Positions 13,501-23,579 of a stretch of 64,000 nt of DNA are shown one piece after another (positions within the stretch are counted from its first letter, which is position 1; each line of letters opens with the position of its first letter). Both the position numbers and the translations under genes were made by a program. The notes beneath the pieces are model-generated. The model was not told the DNA's origin, ran no database searches, and saw nothing but the letters and a program-made list of their open reading frames with translations. Source of the stretch: Ephydatia muelleri (Eukaryota > Porifera > Demospongiae > Spongillida > Spongillidae); contig JABACO010000013.1 in assembly GCA_013339895.1 (NCBI GenBank), positions 1,053,595 through 1,117,594 on the forward strand, given 5' to 3'.

Positions 13501-14471
13501 TTTTCGTCACTCGGATATTTCCGTAAAAGCTGTGAATCAACATGGCGGACGTGTATTAATTTGTATTGTGTGACACTGACGTATGTTAGATTACGGAGCG
13601 GTCACATGACACATGAAAAGGGCCTATACGTTCGTGCAGCAATAATAATATTTATAAATACCTTACTCATTTTTTTAAGTACAGTGGTATACAAATTAAT
13701 TGTGGGGGAGCACTGTATAGCTGTAGCTACCCTGATTCTGCAGCTCAACAGATACTTGCCTACATTAATTCAGTGAGAAATTATAATAGATGAGGTTTTG
13801 AGAGTTAATTAAGGTTTGAATCTTGGAACTGTCCTCTTTCAACACAACTCATAATACGAACTGGCAAAACTGGGGGAGTGAACAGGCATGGCATACTATA
13901 CTGATCTGGGATACGCATTCTTGTTCTTGGAGTATTGAAGGGATGCATTAGTGAGGTCATCTGAATAATGGGGTTCTTTAGCCAGTGTGAGAGGAAACAT
14001 AATTACTTTGTACATGGACTTATAAGGTTACAAGTGCAGCAAGCATATGCATGCATCACAGAGCTGTGACTGATCAACAAATTTTTTTGCACGCAATATC
14101 TAAATCATGCATGAATGGTGTAATGGTTGTGTGTGCATGCATGCATGTACGCACTTGGCGTTCAAAGAGTTAAATTAGCATCATTTCGAGGCAATTATGA
14201 CTTACGGTGACTTTCCTCTGAACAATGTGTTGTTGACTCCAAAAACATTGTATTCTTTATAGCAACTGCGGAGCAATAATGCGTTGCCGCCCACGAAAGA
14301 GTTAATGACTTAAAAGTACAACTGTTGCTATTAATTGCCATGCGTATAAACTATACTCACGTAAATGTACTTCATTTGTTTGTTCTTTTCTTTTTTTTTT
14401 TTTGTAGTGCTATTCATATCCTCTATAAAATGATCGTATATTAATATAATCGTTTTGCACATTCTAACACT
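10546..14471. other. Intergenic region with degenerate ORFs and a small MITE
   Basis: The first ~40 bp still align with the upstream flank of the right copy; beyond about 10585 the two flanks differ. From 11321 to 12310 the DNA is more GC-rich and has short overlapping open frames on both strands. None has a recognisable domain, and they may be remnants of an old gene or element. From 12310 to 14470 the sequence is AT-rich and I see no gene; a terminal-inverted-repeat element lies at 13492-13627. No tRNA or rRNA gene was recognised. Confidence 0.6.
13492..13627. mobile_element. 136-bp TIR element (MITE) with TA borders
   Basis: The two ends are exact inverted repeats of 14 bases (TATAGGCCCTTTTC at the left, its complement at the right, where GAAAAGGGCCTATA ends). 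The outer TA at each end is consistent with a TA target-site duplication, as used by Tc1/mariner-type DNA transposons. The interior has no ORF of note, so this would be a non-autonomous copy. Family assignment is inference from TIR and TA only. Confidence 0.6.
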
Positions 14472-15185
14472 CTACTGTTCTCTCCAGCTGCTCAAAAAGA
14501 AGCATAGTTGAGCAAGCTCGCCCCACCAGAAGAGCACGGATGGTACCACCAGTCCCCATCGGCTCGCCAACACGAGGGCGTTGGTCAGAGGGTGGAGCTG
14601 CGTGTGTCGCCAGCTGAGATGCAAGCACCAACCCAGACTGCACACGGGAAACGACAGCCACAGAAACGTCCCGAACCGGGTCCACGTCCCCGCCCCCGGG
14701 TTGATCCAGTTCAGCACGCGGTAGAAGCCACCGTCACTGGGGAGACACGGGTACCAACCGGTGGCGGTCATCGTGAACTCGACCATGCAAACGGCGATCT
14801 CCACGGCCATCAGGAGGAACTGCCAGGGCAGCACGTGTGGGTCCAGGAGCGTCCACCAGGCCATGATCAGCATCTGAACGAGGAGGTCCGCGAACCAATC
14901 GAGCCCCGCGCCAAAGATCGTGGACTGGTTGTACTTTCGCGCCAGCGGGCCGTCGATCCAGTCCAGCAGCGTCGAGGCTAGAAGCAGCGCCGCGGTGCTG
15001 AGGGGACAGTCCAAGTAGACGGTAATGGTCGCCACCAATGCTAGAACAACGCGCACGATGCCCACCACATTTGCGTAGAAGGTAATGACGTCCGAAACAC
15101 CGCGGGTGTTCTCTAGCTTCTTGGCGGTCTCGGAAATGTCTTCGACCACCCACTTCTTGTCGACATATACCTTCCAGCGCATCGC
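14472..15185 (-). CDS. CDP-alcohol phosphatidyltransferase, phosphatidylinositol-synthase-like
   Basis: Predicted 237-residue, multi-pass membrane enzyme. Residues 77-99 carry the full family signature DG-x2-AR-x8-G-x3-D-x3-D (D77, G78, A81, R82, G91, D95, D99), the Mg-dependent active site that transfers a phosphatidyl group from CDP-diacylglycerol to an alcohol. The local context NQST-x-FGA-x-LD resembles eukaryotic CDP-diacylglycerol-inositol 3-phosphatidyltransferase (CDIPT), so inositol is the likely acceptor, acting in the ER. Several hydrophobic segments flank the motif (about residues 36-56, 61-75, 98-130, 165-185 and near the C terminus). I chose the ATG at 15185; the frame is open 78 nt further upstream but has no earlier ATG. 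The gene is intronless and clearly more GC-rich than its AT-rich surroundings, which may be coding composition, retroposition or transfer. No neighbour gives functional context. Confidence 0.8.
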   Translation of the reverse strand, partial: AMRWKVYVDKKWVVEDISETAKKLENTRGVSDVITFYANVVGIVRVVLALVATITVYLDCPLSTAALLLASTLLDWIDGPLARKYNQSTIFGAGLDWFADLLVQMLIMAWWTLLDPHVLPWQFLLMAVEIAVCMVEFTMTATGWYPCLPSDGGFYRVLNWINPGAGTWTRFGTFLWLSFPVCSLGWCLHLSWRHTQLHPLTNALVLASRWGLVVPSVLFWWGELAQLCFFLSSWREQ

Positions 15186-17850
15186 TTCTCCTGAATTTGT
15201 TTGTAAACACCGTTTAGTTTTTCTGCTTTGGGAAAACTGCAGATAGAAATGGAGCCGTAGCACGGAATAAGAAACTGGTATTATAAAAACTTTTGTCTAA
15301 AATACGACATGAGTAACCGATGCAATTCGCTGCTTTCTATTTTAATCGCTCTGCAGCGAGCTAGGCTTGTTAAAATTAACATCGTTACAACATGTATGCT
15401 ATTATTAGATAGGTATCTTTCGCACACATATTAGATAATCGTTCTCACCGAATGTACGGTACCGCTTTCTTACTCCACTAAGGCAGTACGTCATATATTG
15501 GTTTACGCCCCTCAAATTTTTTTTTTGTTATGTTACGTCATTGGTAGCCCCGGTATTTATTTTAAAATTATTTTTCGTATCCTTTATTATAGAAATAGAC
15601 CGACTCATGAATGCATTTCAACTGCGCAAATCCTCTATCTTGGTTTTTCTTTATTAGAGACATAACCTAAGGTTCTAGTCAAAACATACGCAGCTCAATT
15701 ATATGAACAAAAAATCATCGTCTGGGATAATGAGATGGGAAGTAAGACCTGGCTCTGGCGTTGGATCTGACCAAAGTGAGATGACACAAAGCGTGAGATA
15801 GTGGAGTTTACTGCTAATTTGAACTTTGAATCTACTACATTTCTGCAGTATTAATCACCTTATTAGCAGGTTGTGGGTGCTAATAACAACGCCTGCACAT
15901 ATAAATCACGAGACTTGCGGTTTGCATATACGCATGGTGACGTAATCTTAGCCGCTTTCGCGCGGCGCCTCTATTGGACACCTGATACGTATATAGGAAT
16001 ATTTAGCTGTCCCGGCCCAAACCACCTGGCCAGTATTAACATTACAACCGATATTAGATATGTACGGCCAAAAGTAACACATCAGCGTACAAATCTTAAA
16101 TGCAGGATGTGGGTCCATGCAGCATCTATCTTCAGCCATGCACTTCCTGTATTTTACTTCAGTTTGGCCGCATCGACTCCTTAAAAATTTATCATATACG
16201 CTGAGGCATCGGCAAAAAACGTTAGCCGGGCCGGGAGATCGACGGCCTCCCTCCGGGTCCTCAACCCACCCAAGCTTGGTATTAAGCCAACCAACCGTAT
16301 ACAGGCGTTCCTGATCACGCTGAATTTTAATATTTTGTTTGTTATTGAGGACAAGAGAAATTTCAGATTGGAGTCGAACTTATCAGTACCCATAGCATGG
16401 CATTGCGCAGTGCACATTGATCCCACCAGTGTAACGGCTTACTTTGCAAGGAACAACAGAGGCTAATTAATTTGCACCTGCTGTACTTTAGGACGAGGTT
16501 TCCCGCACTGACAGTATCTCCCAAACATTGGCATGAACAACAGAACAGTGCAACTCTCTCAACAGCAAAGACAACAACTTACTTTGTAACACGTCTCATT
16601 GATTAGAGAGAGAAATGCGCCCCTTAGTTAGAAACATGACTGTTGCTGGCACATTATCAAAAAAATAGAACTTGTTATTTATTTGCAAATACACAGAGGA
16701 CACGAAAGGGGCGGTCTAAACCAAACATGCATAAATAGAGAGACAGCGATGAGGTACTGAAGGCATCATTTCACATTTTAACTCTTTCACGGGCAACAGA
16801 GCAATAGTGTGTCGCAGGTGCTGTATAAAGCCATGCACTCTGTTTATCTAAACAGTTAACACTTTGCAGTCAACAACATATTGATCAGTTGTTTCCTGGT
16901 CATATAGTGTAAGTTGTTTGCTAACTACGTTTTCCTGCAACGCACAACACTTTATTTTTGCACATGTGTCTCGAAGACAAAATTTCGTATAGTATATATC
17001 CTTGTGATGTAATCAGAGATAATGCTAGTACATGATTTCGTATGCAGTACTCCATGGTGAGGAAAAGCTCAAATGTAAGATTATTGATGTGCGTAAGATA
17101 ATTTGAAGCCATCACAGCATATGCTCATAACCCCATCATCTCTGACGTAACATAAATTTTTGGTGTCCCTTTCCAGCGTTATAAAGTAACCGCACAACGC
17201 ACTTTGAAGCTATGCCCTGTATACCAAAGCACTTTTCAGGCCTAGTGGTATTGGAAAAAGCATATATACTTAGGAGGGTCTTGCCGCGCAACCGACCGTC
17301 GAAATATCCCGGCCAAAATAAGCGGTCACGTAACAGTCCTACTCAAGCAAGGATTAGTTTTTAAACTTATAACTTCCATCAATGCACAATACTACATCAG
17401 GAATATATTTAAAGCACGAAAGCGAGGCTAAAGCTTTACCAGGTAACGAGCGGTTACCCGGGCAAAAAAAAAATCCATCCTTTCACTACTTTGAAGCGGA
17501 AAACTAACGGCTATGCATTAGGCTAACGTACAATGAATACATATATTCATGTAACTATTCGTTGACCGCAACGTTTTGTTATACCTTTTAAGAGATTCAA
17601 GCGAAAAACTCAGAGTCCCTCTCCAAAAATCCACCCCTTTTCACATGTTCAGAGGTGCGATTATCACTACCTCGGATGTCCCGCACATAGGTATAGTGCA
17701 CGTGATGCGCTTCCAATCCCCCTACTATATAATCTCTGATGTAATGTAGGTATAGTAATCATTTTGTATACTTTGTGTATTTCCTGTAACGTTATGGGGA
17801 TTGTGACCTTCAACCATTTCCATCAGAGATGAAAAAATGTAATGCGTTTA
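15186..17850. other. AT-rich intergenic DNA, no gene seen
   Basis: Short open frames occur (for example 15873-16184 plus), but none has a domain, splice context or composition that supports a gene. Scattered short A/T runs and a GC-richer patch near 16200-16270 are the only local features. The upstream control region of the phosphatidyltransferase gene should lie in the first few hundred bases, but I cannot define sites. Confidence 0.6.
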
Positions 17851-19110
17851 ACTTTGAAATTCTTGGGGCCCTGATAGGAGACACTATTTTCTGTGCAAAG
17901 TTTATTGCAGAGAAGAGAGCAGGTGCTTCCAAATTCTGGGCCTGTTGAAGGAAGTCGGATCCCTTGATTCCCAAGTAGCTTTGGTACTCCTTCGCCAATG
18001 TGGAGGTTTCTGTAGATTTGTTCATATTGCTAGATGCACCCCTCCCTCCCTTGCTTCTGAGGGCTTGCATTTCTTTGACATTGATGTTCGCCAGTGTTTC
18101 TCTGACAGCTTGTCTATTGACCTACCCAACACAGCATGGCAACAAGCCCAGTTGTGCTTGAGTAGAGGTGGTCTTGGACTCCGCAGCTTATCCCAGCATT
18201 CAGCAGCAGCATATGTAGCTTCCTCTGCAATGTCAGGCTCTGCAACCAACACAAGCCACCATCTTCTCCAATCAATAGATTGCTTTAATAGCCTGGTTTC
18301 TCCAGCTGATGTTACTTCTACTGATGAATTGCCGACTTCACCCAAATATCAGAAGGAGCTTTCTAGTAGGATTGAACATAGTCAGTTCCAAGCACTCTTT
18401 GAGTCTTCGTCACTGCCAAATAGGGCACGGCTATTATCAGTTGCATCCCCTCATGCTGCTTCGTGGCTTTCAGTTGTGCCATCTCCTGGAATCAACCTAC
18501 ATCTGGAATCTGCAGAGTTCCAAACTGCAATAAAATGGTGGCTTGGGATTGACCTATTCAGTGGGGAGAAATGCCCTTGTTGTCTTACCTTGTCATTAGA
18601 TCCCTTGGGTCATCATGCACTAACTTGCCGACATAATGGCGATGTGGTCTCTCGCCACAATAGGGTTCGGGATGTTTTTTTTTAGTCTTGTAGGCAGGCT
18701 GGTATTGGTGGCCAAATGGAAGTTGGAAGTGGTTTGGGACATGATGCCCGACGCACAAGGCCGGCTGACGTGCTTGTTCCTAATTGGGTTTTGGGAAAAC
18801 CTGCCGCTTTTGACATAACTGTCACATCACTGCTTACCTCCAATTACTCTACACGAAGCGAGTGTGACAAGTGGGTCTACTGCTCAGGTGGCTGAAAACA
18901 GGAAACATGCCAGCAATGACGCCAAGTGCTCAGAGCTTGGGTGGGTGTGTGTACCTTTGGCAGTTGAGGCTTATGGTTGTTGGGGTCCTGAAGCACAGAC
19001 AAACCTTTCTCGACTTGCGGCCCGCCTTGCAATTAGATCAAATTGTTGCAAGTCCCAGGCCACTCTGCAGCAACCAATATTGACAGCAGCTGAGCCTAGT
19101 AAGCAGAGTG
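17850..19110 (+). mobile_element. LINE tail fragment 1 with C-terminal endonuclease-like domain (broken)
   Basis: The open frame at 17945-18685 and the frame from 18864 carry conserved blocks shared with the fragments at 19780-22075: SRGGLGLRS, LLSVASPHAASWLSV, then a CCHC cluster (CPCC...GHH...C), an RHN motif, and RPAD followed 14 residues later by an Asp in GKPAAFD. CCHC + RHN + P-x-D-x12-14-D is the arrangement described for the restriction-like endonuclease at the C terminus of R2/R4/NeSL-type non-LTR retrotransposons. The frame is interrupted, so the copy is not functional. The reverse transcriptase itself is absent or cut off upstream, as expected for a 5'-truncated LINE. The exact clade is not established. 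Confidence 0.65.
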
Positions 19111-19460
19111 AAGTACTTATAGATGCTTGTGAACATCCCGTGGACAAAGGCAACGCTGATGATGATTATCACGGACACGTTGCGGAGGTAAGTCAGATGA
19201 CCTCGAAGATGACCTCAGAGAAGTGTAATGAACCTAGATCTGAGGAGCTATGTGGTTCGGGTAGAAAATTTCAGCTTAGTTGGAAAGCGAAGTGCAACTG
19301 GATCGAGTACAACACGGACAAACGTCGTGTCTTTTGCTCAGCTTGTACAAATGCTGTCAAGTTGCAAATGCCCCTTACGAGAGGATTCATATGCAGCATT
19401 TGTTCGAAGACTCAAATCATACCTGCGCTCAACAATGACCCAAGAACGACATTGCAGTGA
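19110..19460 (+). pseudogene. TTF/hAT-type zinc-finger fragment in frame with LINE tail
   Basis: The open frame starting at 18864 runs from the LINE tail (KHASNDAKCSELGWVCVP...) without a stop into an unrelated acidic stretch. It then enters a segment around 19255-19345 with the pattern F-x-x-SW...W-x-EY...K-x-x-VFC-x-x-C-x-x-A. This pattern is typical of the TTF-type zinc finger found at the N terminus of hAT transposases and ZNF862-like host proteins. The domain is not followed by a recognisable transposase, and the reading frame ends at 19460. It could be a chimeric remnant or an exon of an unannotated gene; I favour a remnant. Confidence 0.45.
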
Positions 19461-19780
19461 CTTCTTGCCATTCTGAAATAGTAACAAAATTAGACTCAAA
19501 CCAATTACTTGACGAATTCATCAAAAAGCTCCTGTACGCATGAATGTTTTCTCTTTCCATAATGCAACATAGCCACAATATAATGATCCTCATCTATATA
19601 TGTTTATCCTCATAAAATTCCATGCATGAAATGAATGTTTATCATATAAATGTATACGTAGTCATGTACCTTCAATAGATATATGTACAAATGCATGTAG
19701 TTTGCAGTGTTTCCCACCCCCTACCCAACTTACCCGGTATCTGTATATGTACCCAGCCCCCCTGGGCTAAATAAAACTCT
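19461..19780. other. Spacer between element fragments
   Basis: AT-rich DNA with no ORF or repeat I can name. It separates the hAT-type zinc-finger remnant from the next LINE tail fragment. Confidence 0.5.
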
Positions 19781-20330
19781 TCTACGCCTATGGCTATCAG
19801 TAGTCCCTTCCCCTGGTTTGGGCTTGCACTTGGAGTCGATGAGTACCAGATGGCCATTAGGTGGTGGCTGGGGTTGGTTACTTCTGGTCAGTCGATGTGC
19901 CCATTCTGCCCTGATACTGCTCTTGATCCTCTTGGTCACCTAGCTGTGACCTGCAGGCAATGAGGGAGATGTAGTCATACGCCATACTTGTCTAAGGGAT
20001 GAGGTATTCAACCTCTGTCGTCCCACCTAAGTGTGAGTGTGGAGAGAGGTCATGGTCTCACCAGAGACCTTGCCCACACCAGGCCTGCTGACATCCTTAT
20101 TGCTGGCTGGGACAGAGGCAACCTGCGGGCTGGTCCTGCATTCCGTTAGCTGTGGAGACATATGGCAATTGGGGCAAGGAGGCCCAGCATACCTTCTCCA
20201 GGCTGGCATCCTACCTGGCCATTCCCCGAAATCAGCAGTTGTGGCAGAAATTTACGGCTGGTTAAATATAGCCCTGGTTCGTTCCATTGCCAGAGCCATC
20301 CTGGCCAGGGAGCTCCCACCCTTCTAACTG
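19780..20330 (+). mobile_element. LINE tail fragment 2 (degenerate)
   Basis: Reads LWLSVVPSPGLGLHLES, matching fragment 1's LSVVPSPGINLHLES. Scattered matches to the CCHC, RPAD and LVVET-like blocks follow in shifting frames, ending near FHCQSHPGQG/ARAILARELP. It is more decayed than fragments 1 and 4 and covers only the endonuclease-like tail. Confidence 0.6.
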
Positions 20331-20409
20331 CTATTAGGTTGTGCCTTAGGGAATAATGTGTTGTATATGTATTTGTTATAATAAATAACAGTTAGATTAT
20401 TAAAACATA

Positions 20410-20660
20410 CAGAAAATGATCCCAAGTGTGTTGAGTTGGGCTCGCGATGTATACCGTTGGCAGTGGAGAGCTATGGGGCCTGGGGACCAGAGGCATTGAG
20501 GACCTTCTCACAGGTGGCTACTTGGTTAGCCATTTGTGGTATTACCCCAAAGTCCAAGGTAGTAGCTGAGTTGTATGGCCGCCTCAGCTTGTTGTTGGTT
20601 AGAGCTAACGCTCGATCAATCCTGGTCCGCTCCTTTCCCAAACACCACAACAGGAAAATG
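20410..20660 (+). mobile_element. LINE tail fragment 3 (short)
   Basis: An open stretch NDPKCVELGSRCIPLAVES...PKSKVVAELYGRLSLLLVRA matches the extreme C terminus of the same LINE family (compare NDAKCGELGWVCIPLIVET in the next fragment). Only the last ~75 residues are present, consistent with 5' truncation. Confidence 0.6.
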
Positions 20661-20949
20661 AACTGTTTACATAGTTGTTTTGTGTGTCTGTGTGTGTTTG
20701 TGTGTTTGTTGTCAACTTGTTTATGTGAGTGTATTGTAATAATAATAATCTAATTATTCTTCACCAGGTCTCTGCCGCCAAGGAGATGCAAACCCAACCT
20801 AGCTCTCTGTACTTCGGATCATTATTAATTATAATTATTTTTATCCGTGCTTGTGCATTACCTTGTAATTATAATAATGTAGGTATTCAGATATTCTCTT
20901 TTTTTTTTTTTTCAGGGAGCCAATTAGATTAAAAAATAAATAAATGCTT

Positions 20950-22075
20950 CTTCGCACTTGTAGTGGCTTTTGCAAACTAGCTCATCTTGCTCGGGCTACT
21001 CCACCCTCGCTCTCCGTCAAAGCTCTTGAGCTTTTGACCTGGATGTTAGGGACTGTCTGTCTCAGAGGACATCGGTAGACATGACTGATGTATCATGGAA
21101 TCAGGCCAAGCTAAGTTTGAGGAGAGGTGGTTTGGGTCTGCGGTCTCTCATGTTTCATGCTCCAGCTGCCTAAATTGCCTCTGTTTGTTCATCTGGCTAT
21201 GGCCACCTGTCGCTTACCCACCTACCTATGCTGTGGAGATGTTCAACGAATGTGTAGCACCAGCCGATAAGATCTCTTTGGAAATCCTCCAACGTAAAGC
21301 AAAAGATGCTGTCATCCAAATTGGATGATTTTTTCAATTTCAAGGCCTGTTTAACATGTCCTCAGTTGCTGATAGGGCACGCCTATTGTCAATCTCTGCC
21401 CCTCATTCCTCTTCGGTTGTCCCCTCAGAAGGTCTTGGTCTCCATTTCGAACCTAATCAGTACAATGTTGCCCTCAAATGGTGGCTAGGGTTGGACACAT
21501 CTTGTGGCTCTAGTTGCTCCCTCTGCCCCGACTCTATCCTGGATCCCCTAGGCCACCATGCTTCCACATGCAAACGAGGGGGAGATGCAGTACATCGCCA
21601 TAATCTGCTGAGGGATGTCTTTGCCGATTCCTGTCGCTTGGCTCATCTAGGTGTCAAATAACTTAACCCAAGACCATGATCACACTAGACCCGCAGACGT
21701 TCTCGTCCACAACTGGTCTCTAGGCAAGCCTGCAGCTTTTGACGTCTGCGTGACCTCTCCGCTTAATTCACTTATCCTTGCGAAAGCGGGAGTGTCTTCA
21801 GGAGCGGCTGCTCATGCATCTGAGATCAGAAAGCACAACAGCAATGATGCCAAATGTGGGGAGTTAGGATGGGTTTGCATCCCATTGATTGTTGAGACAT
21901 ACGGTGCATGGGGTCAAGAGGCTGTCAAACGTTTTGCTCAGTTGGCATCTAGGCTGGCAATCACCTGCTCCAAGCCAAAGTCGGTCGTCATAAATGATCT
22001 TTACGGCAGTCTGAACACTTGCCTCATAAGATCAATTTCTTCGGCCATCCTTAGTAGGATGGTGTCCACATGAAT
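20950..22075 (+). mobile_element. LINE tail fragment 4, best-preserved endonuclease-like tail (broken)
   Basis: Begins in a SLRRGGLGLRSL block (about 21115) and continues through LLSISAPHSSSVVPSEGLGL. It then shows CSLC...GHHASTC (CCHC), HRHNLLRD (RHN), and TRPADVLVHNW...AAFDV, the PAD-x14-D spacing expected of the restriction-like endonuclease of R2-like non-LTR elements. The frame from 21651 to 22073 gives 140 residues that end the protein at a natural stop. An A-rich stretch with AATAAA-like signals follows at 22135-22180. It is interrupted, so not functional. Confidence 0.65.
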
Positions 22076-23579
22076 TTTGCGTTTGTGTGTTATTTATGTA
22101 TCAGTGTATTGAATATGTGTTAATACACAAATGAAACAAACAAATAATAAAGAAAAAATTATAAAGACATGAACAATAAAGACTGATTTAAGCATGAAAT
22201 TCAGGCAAAGATACTGGGCTACCCTGCACCATCATCCAATCCAATTGCACTCCTCCATCTAGTGTGAGAACCCCTCAGACAGAGGTTTGTTGCTCTGAGG
22301 ATTGCAAATGAAAGTCGTGCTCTCATCCATCCTAATACTTCACTTCCCACTTGTGGGCAAGTTTCTTAGCAAGGTGTTTCACAAAATATTTGCCTCTCAA
22401 CCCAGGACTCCGTCCACCGACACAACAAGAGGTGTGAAGGAGGCTCGGCGAAGAGCTGCTGCTTCAGAGTACTTCTATTTCTTTTCTGAGAATGGCAGTA
22501 TTCTCTTGATGTAATCCATTATTGATTATATTATCATAATTAAAAAAAAATAATAATAATATTTTCATATTTTATTACAAAAGGCCATGCACAAAACAAC
22601 CTTAACCCTCAAGCAGGTCCATTGTTGTGGCTTCTGAAATTGATCTTGCGATGAAAGCACGGGCATTGGCTCGAACTAACAGGAGACTTAATCTGGAATA
22701 ATTATTATAATATAAAATAATAAACCAAGTTCAATTTCCACTTAGGTTTGGTGGTCTTGGATTGAGATCAGTCACTAACCACTCCCCTAGTGCATACATT
22801 GCATCTGTGTCCAATAACTAATTCAGTCCCCGCGAAATTTGCAAATACAAAACTCACTTACCATTCTTGAGCCCTCTCTTTTCACCTGCCATTTTGGCTT
22901 TAATTAATCCAGATAATCCAGATCTGAAAATGTGGGATATCGGATTCTGATCCGGTAAAAATGAATTGGATTCTGGATAATCAATACTTTAACAACTATC
23001 CAGATACAAACCCTAGACTTCCCTCCTCCTGCCTCCAAACCCTAGACCTCCCTCCTCCTGCCTCCAAACCCTAGACCTCCCTCCTCCTGCCTCCAATACA
23101 GCACTACCCCCAACAAACACCAAATAGGTTTAGTGTCATTGTGGATGGAACGCTCCCTACCACCACACAAGTTCTGCCAATCACTTCCTCCACCTCACGG
23201 TCTACTGCTATATAGCTTGCCAAGGATCATCCGTCTGTCTGTTGGATTAAAAACAACTCCACAACCACCGCATAAAAGTTTGTAGCACATGCACGACACT
23301 TAGGCTGCACTAAAATTCCGCTCAAACCTATTTAAACCTTCCCCATGTGGTCACATCACGTGCTGTAAAACCAATCACATACAGAGGAAGCATAGTTTTC
23401 TGTCTAATTCACTGTGTTCAAACCGATATTTCGCATGCATGCCCAACTGGATAGCGTGTCCCGAAGTCCTCAAGCATCAATGCATCACCAACCAGTTACG
23501 CAACCCAGCCACGTTTCCTTGCTTCAATTAAAACAAAATTCACAAACACAAGATACAAAATCCAAGTGAGTAATCATTA
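22076..23579. other. Intergenic region with a further small LINE scrap and a 29-bp triplet repeat
   Basis: Around 22743-22820 the plus strand reads FGGLGLRSVTNHSPSAYIAS, a fifth scrap of the same LINE family. At 22995-23095 a ~29-bp unit (AACCCTAGACCTCCCTCCTC...) is repeated three times. The rest has no gene I can support. The 3' end of the minus-strand gene begins at 23580. Confidence 0.6.
22995..23095. repeat. 29-bp tandem repeat, three copies
   Basis: Three near-identical copies of a unit of the form CAAACCCTAGACCTCCCTCC plus TCCTGCCTC. It is intergenic, and short enough to have arisen by slippage. Confidence 0.8.
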
